The notes under the pieces: model-generated
The model's input: the letters and a program-made list of their open reading frames with translations, nothing else
Databases searched by the model: none
What the model was told of the DNA's origin: nothing
Assembly (NCBI RefSeq): GCF_000484535.1
Contig: NC_022600.1
Coordinates: forward strand, 3,286,001 to 3,350,000
DNA length: 64,000 nucleotides
Reading direction: 5' to 3'
Source of the DNA: Gloeobacter kilaueensis JS1
GTDB lineage: Bacteria > Cyanobacteriota > Cyanobacteriia > Gloeobacterales > Gloeobacteraceae
Program-made: the position numbers and the translations under genes
Shown here: piece after piece, positions 41,808 through 50,787 of the stretch
How the letters are laid out: the number at the start of each line of letters is the position of its first letter
How positions within the stretch are numbered: position 1 is the stretch's first letter

Positions 41808-43024
41808 CGGGTCACCTCCTGTATCTTTCTAAGATCCGCTTGCAGTTGGGCGAGCGCTGCAGAGGGAATAAGCGGATTGTCGAGCGCCTTTTTAAGCTGG
41901 TCGGCTGCCTCTGTCCGGTTGCCCAGACGAACGAGGGCCAGCGCCAGGTTCCGGCGCGCCTCCCAGTAATTGGGTTCAAGCTGGAGAGCCTGCTCGAACT
42001 GGGGGACCGCCTCGCGCTCGCGGCTGCTGTCGAGGTAGAGTACGCCGAGGTTGTTGTAGACCTGAGGTAGTCTGTCGTTGACAGCCAGGGCGCGCTGGTA
42101 GGCCGCTACCGCCTCGTCCATCTTACTCTGCTGTCGGCGAACGACCCCGAGATTGCTCCAGGCTTCCGCATAATTGGGGTCAAGGGAGGTCGCCCGTTCC
42201 AGGGCCACCGCCGCCTGATCGTAGAGTTTCAGTTTGCTGAGGGTGACGCCCAGATCGTTCTGGATGCGCGCTGAAGCCGGATCGAGGGCTGCCGCCTCCC
42301 GCAGGGCTGCCGCCGCCGCTTCGGATTGATCTTGAGCGTTGTAGAGCGTGGCGAGCAACAGCCAGGAGCGGGCATCCATCGCCTTGAGGCGCACCGCCGC
42401 CTCCAGTTGGGCAATGGCGGCAAAGTCCTGGCCCGCATCGACCAGTAGCTGCCCGTAGGCCAGCCGGTAGCTGCCGTTCTCAGGCTCCAGATCGACCGCT
42501 TTTTGCCAGCTTGCGAGCGCCTGGGGCCTGCGCCCCAGCTGCTGCTGGATTCTGGCGAGCCGGGCGTAGACCGGAGCAGACTCCCCGGCCCCCTGCAAAA
42601 ATGCCTGGTACTCGATCGCCGCTTCGCTGTAGCGCTTGAGCCCTTCGTAGACCGTGGCCAGGTTGAGCCGGTAGACCGGGTTGGTGCGATCGAGCTTGAG
42701 CGCCTGCCGGATCGCACTTAAAGCTTCGTCGTAGCGGCCAAGGGCGGCGAGGGCGACCGCCAGGTTGCTGTAGGCGTCGGCGTACTTGGTATCGAGGCGG
42801 ACCGCCTGCCGGTAGGCGCTCACCGCCTCGCTGTTACGATTTTGCCGCCGGAGGCTGACGCCCAGGTTGTTCCAGAGGCGCGGCTCACGCGGCTGCGCCT
42901 TGAGGGCTGCCCGCAATTGCAACTCCAGCCCCCTGTCGGCTGCTTCTCCGGCGGCGGTGGCTGCCGGGGCGAGCGCCACCAGGAGCGCAAGGCAGACCGG
43001 CAGGACGCAGCGAGTCGAGAACAT
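41804..43024 (-). CDS. Exported TPR-repeat protein
   Basis: The 406-residue protein has a signal peptide (about 1-25, LPVCLALLVALAPAATAAGE) and then about ten tetratricopeptide repeats, for example ADAYSNLAVALAALGRYDEAL and AEAWSNLGVVRRQQSKMDEAV. It probably acts as a periplasmic scaffold in polysaccharide assembly or export. A TTG two codons upstream, overlapping the wza stop, is an alternative start; I prefer the ATG. Confidence 0.9.
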   Translation of the reverse strand: MFSTRCVLPVCLALLVALAPAATAAGEAADRGLELQLRAALKAQPREPRLWNNLGVSLRRQNRNSEAVSAYRQAVRLDTKYADAYSNLAVALAALGRYDEALSAIRQALKLDRTNPVYRLNLATVYEGLKRYSEAAIEYQAFLQGAGESAPVYARLARIQQQLGRRPQALASWQKAVDLEPENGSYRLAYGQLLVDAGQDFAAIAQLEAAVRLKAMDARSWLLLATLYNAQDQSEAAAAALREAAALDPASARIQNDLGVTLSKLKLYDQAAVALERATSLDPNYAEAWSNLGVVRRQQSKMDEAVAAYQRALAVNDRLPQVYNNLGVLYLDSSREREAVPQFEQALQLEPNYWEARRNLALALVRLGNRTEAADQLKKALDNPLIPSAALAQLQADLRKIQEVTR

Positions 43025-43026
43025 CT

Positions 43027-44100
43027 TCAATAGCGGAAGTTCCGGAAGATAAAAAACAAATTCGCGAAGGTGCTGACGGGCGCTGCGACGGTGTTGAGCC
43101 CGTTGAGCAATTCTCCTCCAAGGCTGCGGCGGACAATCACCGCATCTTGATCCTGCAGCTGCAGGTTCTGGCTCGCGTCGTTGTTGAAGGCCAGATTGCC
43201 GTTGACGATCCGATTTTTGACTCTGCCATCTCTCTGGAGCGACAACACTTCGACGCTCTCGGGTGCAGCGTAGTTGGTCATCCCGCCCGCTGCCGCGATC
43301 GCATCGAAGACCGTCGAGTGGGCATCGAGGTCAAAGGGGCCGACTTTGTTGACCTCCCCCAGCACGCGCACGCGGATCTTGGTGGGGGCGATCGTGCTGT
43401 AGCCAATCACCCGACTATCGATGGGGCTATCTGCTGCCACCTGTGGCACCAGCAGCACGTCGCCGTCTTTAAGGAGCATGTCCTCTTCGACCCTGCCCTC
43501 GTTCATCAGCCGCCAGAGGTCGATTTTTTTGACGATTACCTGGCCATCTACCGTCCGCCGCTCCAGGCGGATCGCACTCACATCCGCCCGGTTGGTCACA
43601 CCGCCGGCGGCGGCGAGAGCGGCACTCACCGTGGGCAGGGTGTTGGCGTTGACGTTGGGGATGCTACCGGTTGCCAGAAGCGACTGCAGCTGGCGCGGTC
43701 CTGGCTGCAGCACTTCCCCAGAGACGGCGATGCGCAGGGGCCGTAGAGCCTGTACGGAGATGCTCACTTTTGGTTTTTTGATATATGCCGCGAGCCGCCG
43801 CTCCAGCAGAGCGCTCAGATCCGCGACCGTCTGGTTGGTCACTGGAACCGTACCCACCAGATAAACAGAGACCGTCCCATCCGGGAGGACGGGTTGCTCA
43901 CTGCTAAATTCTGGTGAACCGAGGACGCTGATCTTGAGGCGGTCGCCGGGACCGAGCAGGTAGCCGTCTTGAGCAGCCGAAAGATCAAAACTTTGAACCG
44001 GCCCTGCGCCCTGCGGCTGGGCCAGCACCGGAGGAGCCGCCAGCAACAGCGGCGCAACCACCAGCAAAGAGGGCACTGCCCGGAAGGAATTTCTCGACAT
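43027..44100 (-). CDS. Wza-type polysaccharide export protein with SLBB domains
   Basis: The 357-residue protein has a signal peptide (about 1-27, cleaved after VLAQ; no lipobox cysteine) and a poly-export domain (YLLGPGDRLKISVLGSPEFS, near residue 48). Two SLBB domains follow: IAVSGEVLQPGPRQL near 128 and VRVLGEVNKVGPFDLD near 247. It would form or gate the outer-membrane channel for exopolysaccharide. The lack of an N-terminal cysteine separates it from lipoprotein Wza of E. coli. It is in the middle of the operon. Confidence 0.92.
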   Translation of the reverse strand: MSRNSFRAVPSLLVVAPLLLAAPPVLAQPQGAGPVQSFDLSAAQDGYLLGPGDRLKISVLGSPEFSSEQPVLPDGTVSVYLVGTVPVTNQTVADLSALLERRLAAYIKKPKVSISVQALRPLRIAVSGEVLQPGPRQLQSLLATGSIPNVNANTLPTVSAALAAAGGVTNRADVSAIRLERRTVDGQVIVKKIDLWRLMNEGRVEEDMLLKDGDVLLVPQVAADSPIDSRVIGYSTIAPTKIRVRVLGEVNKVGPFDLDAHSTVFDAIAAAGGMTNYAAPESVEVLSLQRDGRVKNRIVNGNLAFNNDASQNLQLQDQDAVIVRRSLGGELLNGLNTVAAPVSTFANLFFIFRNFRY

Positions 44101-44176
44101 CTGTAACGCGCCTCACGAGGTCCACTGTATCTTACCGGTTGTTTGCAGTCGTCTAGAACACCAGCGACGACGCCTT

Positions 44177-45244
44177 TTAAAGCTCGATGAGCGAGTCGTC
44201 GCCCAGCAAAAAGCGGTGGGCCTCGGGCTTGCCGGTGTGGCGGGCAATCACCGTGCGCTGGCCAATCAGACTATCGACGATGCGCCCGGCGTCGCTGATG
44301 CGCGTCCCTTCCATGACGACGCTGTGCTCGATATCGACGTTCTTAAGCTGCACGCCGCCGGCGATGCTGGTATAAGGACCGATGTAAGTGTCTTCGATCT
44401 GGCAGTCGTCGCCGATCGTGACCGGACCGCGCACCGTCGATCGCACCAGACGGGTGCCGGAGCCGATGCAGACGCGGCCAGAAATTTTGCTTCCGCTATC
44501 GAGGGTGCCGGCCATCGGGCAGTGGGTGCGCTCGTCGAGGATGATCCGGTTCGCTTCGAGCAGGTCGTCTTTTTTGCCGGTATCGAGCCACCAGCCGGTC
44601 AGTTCGACCGATTCGACCCGAGAGCCCATCGCGATCAGCTGCTGGATGGCGTCGGTGATTTCCAGTTCACCGCGAGCGGAGGGGCGGATCGCGTCGATCG
44701 CCTTGTGGACCAGGTGCGAGAACAGGTAGACCCCCACCAGCGCCAGATCCGAGGGGGGCTGCTTTGGCTTTTCGACGAGCCGCTGCACCCGGCCCTGGGC
44801 GTCCAGTTCGGCCACACCGAAGGCGGTCGGGTTGGCGACGCGCTTGAGTAAAATCAATGCCTCCGGCTGGGCGCTCTCGAAGCGATGCACCAGCGTCTCA
44901 AGCCCGGTCTGGATCAGGTTGTCCCCCAGGTACATCGCAAAATTGCCGTCCCTTAAAAAAGGACGGGCGATCTGTACGGCGTGGGCGAGTCCCAGCGGTT
45001 CCTCCTGCAGGATGTAGCGGATGCGCGCTCCAAAGCGCTCGCCATCGCCGGTGAGGGCGCGCACCTGATCGCCGGTCTCAGGGGAGATGATGATGCCGAT
45101 ATCATGGATGCCCGAGGCGACCATCGCCTCGATGCCGTACCAGAGGATGGGCTTGTTGGCGACGGGCACCAGTTGCTTGGCCCCGGTGTAGGTGAGCGGA
45201 CGCAGCCGCGTGCCCTTGCCGCCTGAGAGAATTAATCCGCGCAT
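44177..45244 (-). CDS. rfbA: Glucose-1-phosphate thymidylyltransferase (long form)
   Basis: The 355-residue protein has the nucleotidyltransferase signature MRGLILSGGKGTRLRPLTYT, the sugar-binding LEEPLGLAHAV-like EEPLGLAHAVQIA and GDNLIQ. A C-terminal left-handed beta-helix with hexapeptide repeats follows (about 245-350), placing it in the long RmlA/RfbA group found in cyanobacteria and archaea. It makes dTDP-glucose for the rhamnose pathway together with rfbB and rfbD in this operon. The start overlaps the preceding stop by one base (TGATG). Confidence 0.92.
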   Translation of the reverse strand: MRGLILSGGKGTRLRPLTYTGAKQLVPVANKPILWYGIEAMVASGIHDIGIIISPETGDQVRALTGDGERFGARIRYILQEEPLGLAHAVQIARPFLRDGNFAMYLGDNLIQTGLETLVHRFESAQPEALILLKRVANPTAFGVAELDAQGRVQRLVEKPKQPPSDLALVGVYLFSHLVHKAIDAIRPSARGELEITDAIQQLIAMGSRVESVELTGWWLDTGKKDDLLEANRIILDERTHCPMAGTLDSGSKISGRVCIGSGTRLVRSTVRGPVTIGDDCQIEDTYIGPYTSIAGGVQLKNVDIEHSVVMEGTRISDAGRIVDSLIGQRTVIARHTGKPEAHRFLLGDDSLIEL

Positions 45245-46659
45245 CAGTACGCTCCCTGTGCCCGCAGCACGACGCCGACAGTCTTGAAGAGAATCTCCAG
45301 ATCGAGGGCCAGCGACCAGTTCTGGATGTAATAAAGGTCAAGGCGCACCACATCGTCGAAGTCCTTGAGATCCGAGCGGCCCGAAATCTGCCACAGTCCA
45401 GTGATCCCCGGCAGAACCAATAGCCTGTCGTAGTGCCACTTTTCGTACTGTTCGACCTCGGCGGGCACCGGCGGACGCGGCCCGACCAGACTCATCTCGC
45501 CTATCAACACGTTGATGAGCTGGGGCAATTCGTCGAGGCTGGTGCGCCGCAAAAAAGCACCCACCGCCGTCACCCTCGGATCGTTGCGCAACTTGAAGAG
45601 CGGCCCCTGCACCTCGTTTTGGGCCATCAACTCCGCCTTGCGCTGCTCTGCATCGACGTACATGCTGCGAAATTTATAGATCCGAAAAGGGCGGCCCCGC
45701 ACGCCGACCCGCTGCTGGACAAAAAAGACCGGCCCCGCTGAATTGAGGCGAATCGCCAGGGCGATCGCCAGAAAAAGGGGCGAGAGCACCAGCAGCGCCG
45801 TCCCCGCAAGCAAGATATCGACCAGGCGCTTGAGACGAAAGTCCATGCCGCTGATGAGGGGCGGGCTGACCTCGACCGTCGGCAGGCCGCCCAGGATGCG
45901 GGGGGTGCCGATCTGCCTGAGCAAAAGCTCGCCTCGATCCGGCACCCAGCGCACGGTGATCCCGGCGGAGCGCAGACCCCGGTAAAAAGCCGGCAAGCCA
46001 GGCAGATAATCGATCGTCGAGACGGCGACCTCCTGGGCCTCACTGGCGATCACCCGCTCCAGCAGCGAGGAAAGATTGTCAGCGCTCGGAGCGGCGTAGC
46101 CCACCACCCGGTAACCCACCGTCGCCAGCTGCCTTTCGATCTGCGCCTGGCGATCGCCCAGGGCGACGATAAACGTCGGAATGCAAAAGTAGTGCCGCCG
46201 CCGCAGATAGAAGATGATGCGCTTGACGATCTCCCGTCCGAGGCCCGCCAGGATCATGCTCAAAAACCAGGCCGCCACCAGCACCGAGCGGCCAATCGGC
46301 AGCACCAGGCCGGTGAGGACAAACCAGCCCAGGTGCAACAGCAGCACCGACAGGCTGATGGCGATGAGCAGATCCCGGTAGCTGCGCCAGTAGCTGCCCC
46401 CCCGGTAAAGACCACGCAACGCAATCACTGCCACCATAAAGCCGGCGATAAGCCAGATTGGCACCCCTTTGAAGTTCAAGTATCCCGGCTCGATCTTCAA
46501 AGCGTTCCACTGTCCGGCCAGCGACCAGGCACTTAAAAACGCCAGATAATCGCTGATCACCAGCAACACCAGCCGCGACCACTTCATCAAGGTAGTGCGC
46601 CGCACCCGCAGGCCAAGCCCGGCCCGCACATCGACAAACGAAGCGCTGCTCGAAGACAT
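45244..46659 (-). CDS. Polyprenyl-phosphate sugar phosphotransferase initiating exopolysaccharide synthesis
   Basis: The 471-residue protein has four or five N-terminal TM helices (about 28-135) and a cytoplasmic nucleotide-binding-like middle domain. One further TM helix follows (about 285-308) before a bacterial sugar-transferase domain with KRLVDILLAG, IYKFRSMYVDAEQRK, RRTSLDELPQLINVL and GEMSLVGPRPPVPAEVEQY. It transfers a sugar-1-phosphate to undecaprenyl phosphate, the first membrane step. It is separated by 4 bp from rfbB and overlaps rfbA by one base. Confidence 0.93.
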   Translation of the reverse strand: MSSSSASFVDVRAGLGLRVRRTTLMKWSRLVLLVISDYLAFLSAWSLAGQWNALKIEPGYLNFKGVPIWLIAGFMVAVIALRGLYRGGSYWRSYRDLLIAISLSVLLLHLGWFVLTGLVLPIGRSVLVAAWFLSMILAGLGREIVKRIIFYLRRRHYFCIPTFIVALGDRQAQIERQLATVGYRVVGYAAPSADNLSSLLERVIASEAQEVAVSTIDYLPGLPAFYRGLRSAGITVRWVPDRGELLLRQIGTPRILGGLPTVEVSPPLISGMDFRLKRLVDILLAGTALLVLSPLFLAIALAIRLNSAGPVFFVQQRVGVRGRPFRIYKFRSMYVDAEQRKAELMAQNEVQGPLFKLRNDPRVTAVGAFLRRTSLDELPQLINVLIGEMSLVGPRPPVPAEVEQYEKWHYDRLLVLPGITGLWQISGRSDLKDFDDVVRLDLYYIQNWSLALDLEILFKTVGVVLRAQGAY

Positions 46660-46663
46660 AGCG

Positions 46664-47701
46664 TTACACCTGGCGAGAAGGGAAAGAAAGCGCCTGATGG
46701 GTATGCCACCAGGAGCGGTTATCGATGTACCACTCGACGGTACGCCGCAGCCCGCTCTCGAAGCTCTCGCGGGGCCGCCAGCCCAGTTCCGTCTCGATGC
46801 GCGTCGGATCGATGGCGTAGCGGCGGTCGTGACCGGGCCGGTCGGTGACGGGGGTGATCAGTTGGTGAAATTGTCCGGCACGCTCCGGATAAATGCTGTC
46901 AAGAATGTCACAGATAATCCGTACCGTATCGATGTTGCGCCGCTCGTTGCGCGTGCCGATATTGTAAGTTTCGCCGAGTTGACCGCGCTCGATCACCGCC
47001 TCGATGCCGGAGCAGTGATCGGCGACGTACAGCCAGTCGCGCACCTGCAGGCCGTCGCCATAAACAGGCAATACCCGGCCTTCGAGGGCGTTGGTAATCA
47101 TCAGCGGAATCAATTTTTCAGCAAACTGGTACGGGCCGTAGTTGTTGGAGCAGTTGGTGGTCACTACCGGCAGGCCGTAGGTATGAAAGTAGGCGCGCAC
47201 CAGGTGATCGCTCGCTGCTTTGCTGGCGGCGTAGGGACTGTTGGGCCGGTAGGGCGTCGTCTCACTAAAGGGGGGATCTTCCGGACCGAGGGTGCCGTAG
47301 ACTTCGTCGGTCGAGACGTGCAAAAAGCGGCAGTCGGTCTGCTCGTCTTCCCAGTAGCGGCGCGCCGCCTCCAGCAGGACGAACGTTCCGCGCACGTTCG
47401 TCTCGATGAACGGTTCCGGACTTTTAATCGAGCGATCGACGTGGGATTCGGCAGCAAAATGCACGATCGTGTCGATTCGTTCTTCTTCGAGCAACAGCCC
47501 CACCCGCCCGGCATCGCAGATGTCGCCCACGACCAGTCGCAGTCGGGGATCGCTCTCGACGGTAGCCAGGTTGGCGCGACTGCCGGCGTAGGTGAGCTTG
47601 TCGAGCACCACTACCCGATCGCCCGGATGGGCAGCAAGCCAGTGATGGACGAAGTTGCTGCCGATGAATCCGGCTCCGCCGGTGACCAACAGATGCCTCA
47701 T
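46664..47701 (-). CDS. rfbB: dTDP-glucose 4,6-dehydratase
   Basis: This 345-residue extended SDR enzyme has the NAD-binding LLVTGGAGFIGSNFVHHWL at the N-terminus, FAAESHVDRSI, FLHVSTDEVYG, the catalytic YAASKAASDHLV (Y-x-x-x-K) and NCSNNYGPYQFAEKLIPL. It converts dTDP-glucose to dTDP-4-keto-6-deoxyglucose. I chose the ATG at 47701, which overlaps the rfbD stop (ATGA), over a 19-codon longer frame. It is the second gene of the operon. Confidence 0.95.
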   Translation of the reverse strand: MRHLLVTGGAGFIGSNFVHHWLAAHPGDRVVVLDKLTYAGSRANLATVESDPRLRLVVGDICDAGRVGLLLEEERIDTIVHFAAESHVDRSIKSPEPFIETNVRGTFVLLEAARRYWEDEQTDCRFLHVSTDEVYGTLGPEDPPFSETTPYRPNSPYAASKAASDHLVRAYFHTYGLPVVTTNCSNNYGPYQFAEKLIPLMITNALEGRVLPVYGDGLQVRDWLYVADHCSGIEAVIERGQLGETYNIGTRNERRNIDTVRIICDILDSIYPERAGQFHQLITPVTDRPGHDRRYAIDPTRIETELGWRPRESFESGLRRTVEWYIDNRSWWHTHQALSFPSRQV

Positions 47702-48579
47702 CGCTTTTCCTCCTGCTCGTATAACTGGGCGAGCATCCGCCGCAAGCCCTTGCGCCACTGGGGCAGGGGCGCGCCGAGCAACTGGGCCGCTCGGGCAGTA
47801 GCGAGGACAGAATAGGCGGGCCGGGCGGCGGCGGTCGGGTAATCGGCGGTGGCAATCGGCTCGATATCTCCCAGCCGAAAGTCCTTTTCCCCCAGCGCCT
47901 CTGCCTCCTCGACGATCGCCACGGCAAAGTCGTACCAGCTTGTCACGCCGCTGTTGGTGAGGTGATAGATCCCACCGGCGGCGTTCCCATCGGCCAGCCC
48001 CACCAGCGCCACCGCCAGATCGTAGCTCCAGGTAGGCGAGCCGACCTGATCGGCGACGACCCGCAGCCGCTCGCGCTCCTTTGCCAGGCGCAAGATCGTG
48101 CGCACGAAGTTAGACCCCCCGACGCCGTACAGCCAGGCGGTCCGCACGACCAGATGGGCATCGCTGCTCTGGAGCACCGCCACTTCTCCTGCCCGCTTGC
48201 TCTGGCCATAACTGCCCAGGGGCCGGGTCGGAGCATCTTCCGGGTACGGCGTACTGGCCTGGCCATCGAAGACATAGTCGGTCGAAATATGGATGAGCCG
48301 ACAATCGTAAGCCTGGCACGCTCTGGCGAGTAGGCCCGGTGCGAGGGCATTGACCTGCCAGGCCCGCTCACCTTCCGATTCTGCTTTATCGACCTGGGTG
48401 TAGGCGGCGCAGTTGAAGAGCACGCGCGCCTGGGTGCGCGCCAGAACTTTTTCGATCGCCTCAAGATCGCAGATGTCCAGTTCTGCTCTGGTGCAGGCCA
48501 GGAAGGCACGGTCCTGCCCGCCCAGCACCAGGGCAAGATCGTGCCCCAACTGCCCGCCTGCCCCAGTAATCAAATACAT
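47698..48579 (-). CDS. rfbD: dTDP-4-dehydrorhamnose reductase
   Basis: The 293-residue protein has the N-terminal YLITGAGGQLGHDLALVL, VLFNCAAYTQVDKAESE, the STDYVFDG motif, and YGQSKRAGEVAV with the catalytic Y-x-x-x-K. It reduces dTDP-4-keto-rhamnose to dTDP-rhamnose. The ATG at 48579, behind GGAAGTGG, is preferred over a 17-codon longer frame. It heads the operon. The epimerase gene rfbC expected for this pathway is not in the window. Confidence 0.93.
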   Translation of the reverse strand: MYLITGAGGQLGHDLALVLGGQDRAFLACTRAELDICDLEAIEKVLARTQARVLFNCAAYTQVDKAESEGERAWQVNALAPGLLARACQAYDCRLIHISTDYVFDGQASTPYPEDAPTRPLGSYGQSKRAGEVAVLQSSDAHLVVRTAWLYGVGGSNFVRTILRLAKERERLRVVADQVGSPTWSYDLAVALVGLADGNAAGGIYHLTNSGVTSWYDFAVAIVEEAEALGEKDFRLGDIEPIATADYPTAAARPAYSVLATARAAQLLGAPLPQWRKGLRRMLAQLYEQEEKR

Positions 48580-48887
48580 AAAAACCACTTCCAGCCAGCA
48601 GCGCCGGCGACAAACAATCCAACCAGGCACCGATCGCCTAGCAGCACACTTCTACCCAGCAAGTGAACCTCACCGAACGCTCACTACTCTCGTCCCGGTC
48701 GCCCTGCCGCTTGAACTTTACCATATTTCATATATGTCTCCAGGGGCAAATCGCCGCTCTCATCGGACTTTTTGCCGATTTCTCAACCAGGAACAGCATC
48801 AACCGTGGCACTGTCTGCGCCGCGATGGACTGTGCGGCTGGCGGACCAGAAGCATTAAGATCGAGTAACAATTTGCATCCGCACCCT
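48580..48887. promoter_or_regulatory. 308-bp divergent intergenic region between rfbD and ychF
   Basis: The region must contain promoters for the polysaccharide operon and for ychF. The only AT-rich promoter-like stretch is TTGAAC (48711-48716) followed by TATATG about 14 bases later, in the ychF direction; its spacing is short. I see no clear palindrome or small gene. Confidence 0.3.
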
Positions 48888-49979
48888 ATGCTCAAGACAG
48901 GCATCGTCGGCTTGCCCAACGTCGGCAAATCCACTCTCTTCAACGCCCTGGTCGAAAACGCGAAGGCCCAGGCGGCCAATTTTCCCTTCTGCACGATCGA
49001 GCCCAACACCGGCATCGTCAATGTGCCGGACGAGCGGCTGGCTGTCCTGGCGCGCATCGTCTCCACCCGCACGATCATCCCGGCCCGCATCGAGTACGTC
49101 GATATTGCCGGTCTGGTGCGGGGGGCAAGCCAGGGTGAGGGGCTGGGAAATCAGTTTCTCTCGCACATTCGCCAGGTCGATGCGGTCGTCCACGTCGTGC
49201 GCTGCTTCGAGAATGCCGACATCGTTCACGTCGAGGGCTCCGTCGATCCGGCCCGCGACATTTCGACGATCAACCTTGAACTGGCCCTCGCGGATCTGGG
49301 TCAGATCGAAAAGCGGCTGCAAAAAATCGGCAAACAAAAAAACAGCAAGGAGTACGCCGTCGAGATGGGCGCGATCGACAAGATCACGCCGGTGCTCAAC
49401 GACGGGCGACCGGCGCGGGCAACCGACCTCAGCGAGGCCGAAAAGCAGAGCATCCTGCACCTGGATCTGCTGACTTTCAAACCTGTGATCTACGCCGCCA
49501 ACGTCTCAGAGAGCGATTTAGCGGCGGGGGGCAACGCCTACACCGAGCAGGTCGCCCAGATCGCTGCCGCTGAGAACGCCCAGATGGTCGTCCTCTGTGC
49601 CCAGTTGGAGGCTGAACTGGCCGAACTCGACCCCCAGGAGCGCACGGCCTTTCTCGCCGATCTGGGCGTCACCGATTCGGGCCTGCAAAAGATGATCCAG
49701 GCCACCTACAGCCTGCTCGGTCTGCAAACTTTTTTTACTGCCGGTGAAAAGGAAGTGCGCGCCTGGACGATCTCCCAGGGCACCACCGCTCCCCAGGCAG
49801 CAGGGACCATCCACACCGACTTCGAGCGCGGCTTTATCCGAGCTGAAACCGTTGCCTACCGCGACCTGGTCGCCACCGGCTCCACGGTCGCTGCCCGCGA
49901 GAAGGGCCTGCTGCGCTCGGAGGGCAAGGAGTACGTGGTCAAAGACGGCGACGTGATGCACTTTCGCTTCAACGTCTGA
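48888..49979 (+). CDS. ychF: Redox-regulated ATPase YchF (OLA1 family)
   Basis: The 363-residue protein is the typical length. It has the P-loop GIVGLPNVGKSTLFNAL, the YVDIAGLVRGASQGEGLGN switch region, and VIYAANVSESDLA in place of the NKxD motif (the N-x-x-E type linked to ATP preference). It also has a C-terminal TGS domain with AWTISQGTTAPQAAGTIHTD and VKDGDVMHFRFNV. It binds ribosomes and affects stress responses. The ATG at 48888 matches the conserved MLKTGIVGLPNVG start; an upstream frame extension is not conserved. Confidence 0.96.
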   Translation: MLKTGIVGLPNVGKSTLFNALVENAKAQAANFPFCTIEPNTGIVNVPDERLAVLARIVSTRTIIPARIEYVDIAGLVRGASQGEGLGNQFLSHIRQVDAVVHVVRCFENADIVHVEGSVDPARDISTINLELALADLGQIEKRLQKIGKQKNSKEYAVEMGAIDKITPVLNDGRPARATDLSEAEKQSILHLDLLTFKPVIYAANVSESDLAAGGNAYTEQVAQIAAAENAQMVVLCAQLEAELAELDPQERTAFLADLGVTDSGLQKMIQATYSLLGLQTFFTAGEKEVRAWTISQGTTAPQAAGTIHTDFERGFIRAETVAYRDLVATGSTVAAREKGLLRSEGKEYVVKDGDVMHFRFNV

Positions 49980-50089
49980 TGTCTTACCGGTAGTCATTTA
50001 CCCCTTTGCGTCAAGAAATCTTTCTGGGTTCTCGACGCCTGCCTCAGATGCTACATTTGCGATGCAGAATAGGGCAATAGGCAACAGGC

Positions 50090-50407
50090 GTGATCGGTGT
50101 TGAGGAGTTGACCGAAGCAATCTTCCAGGGCAACTTTAAGGTTACGCTCCATGCTCAGCAGGCTGCTGCTGTCGATGATCTTGAAATCGTCTACGTGGTT
50201 ACAAGCGTGGTTGCATCAGGTCAAATTATTGAGCAGTATCCGAATGCCCGTATCTCTCCAGCTTGCCTGGTACTGAGCACTGGTCTGGGAGGTGAGCCCA
50301 TACACACCGTCTGGGGCTATCATCAGCCTGATAGACGGGCTGCTCTGATTACAATCTATCGTCCTGACTCGGACAACTGGCAACCTGATTGGAGGACGCG
50401 CAGATGA
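50090..50407 (+). CDS. DUF4258 protein, RelE-like putative toxin
   Basis: The 105-residue protein matches DUF4258: VTLHAQQAAAVDDL near residue 18, SGQIIEQYPNARISPACLVL, EPIHTVWGY, and the terminal LITIYRPDSDNWQPDWRTR. The family is RelE-superfamily-like and often sits in toxin-antitoxin-like cassettes. The GTG start has only a weak ribosome-binding site. The stop overlaps the next gene by 4 bp (ATGA). AT-richer sequence than the neighbouring ychF suggests that the cassette is mobile. Confidence 0.75.
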   Translation: MIGVEELTEAIFQGNFKVTLHAQQAAAVDDLEIVYVVTSVVASGQIIEQYPNARISPACLVLSTGLGGEPIHTVWGYHQPDRRAALITIYRPDSDNWQPDWRTRR

Positions 50408-50631
50408 GCGATTTCGAGGAATTGCGTTTGTGGGCACAGGCGCAAATCGATAACAGTGCCAAGCCGGAAGTGCGACCCGATATCGGGGTGACTGTGCTGC
50501 AGCTGCTCGATTATCTGACTGAATTGCAGGAGGGCGCAACTATGGATGGCTCTGCCACTGAAAAGCCAGGATCACCGGTGCTCGATCCCGAGCTGCTCGA
50601 AAAAATGCTGCGCCTGCATTCTCAAAAGTAA
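50404..50631 (+). CDS. Small acidic partner of the DUF4258 protein, putative antitoxin
   Basis: The 75-residue acidic protein is predicted helical at both ends (FEELRLWAQAQIDNS and PELLEKMLRLHSQ). It has no zinc-finger cysteines, unlike the YgiT/MqsA-type partners common beside DUF4258. It is translationally coupled upstream by ATGA and downstream by TAATG. Its position and size fit an antitoxin; I do not recognise the family. Confidence 0.6.
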   Translation: MSDFEELRLWAQAQIDNSAKPEVRPDIGVTVLQLLDYLTELQEGATMDGSATEKPGSPVLDPELLEKMLRLHSQK

Positions 50632-50726
50632 TGCATCCTGGCTGGTACCAGCAGGAGCATTCTGACGACCACCTGCTGCAGCAACTGTGCTATCAGGATG
50701 ACGGCGGTACGCTGGGACTGTTTTAA
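50631..50726 (+). CDS. 31-codon ORF coupled to the DUF4258 cassette
   Basis: This ORF starts at an ATG sharing one base with the previous stop (TAATG) and ends at TAA 50724-50726. The product is His/Gln/Asp-rich (HPGWYQQEHSDDHLLQQLC). Its last codons run into a palindromic repeat at 50714-50734. The tight coupling argues that it is translated; the size and lack of a family argue caution. Confidence 0.35.
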   Translation: MHPGWYQQEHSDDHLLQQLCYQDDGGTLGLF

Positions 50727-50734
50727 CACTGTCC
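50714..50734. repeat. Palindromic repeat, left copy flanking the SDR-P450 segment
   Basis: The 21-base element reads GGGACTGT, then TTTAAC, then ACTGTCC. It matches 17 of 21 positions of the element at 52952-52972 in the same orientation. The arms are an imperfect inverted repeat with one T-T mismatch. Confidence 0.5.
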
Positions 50735-50787
50735 TTTCGGCCCGATGGGTTGATTGTGACTCAGCCAGCCTGAAAGTTAGTCATGCC

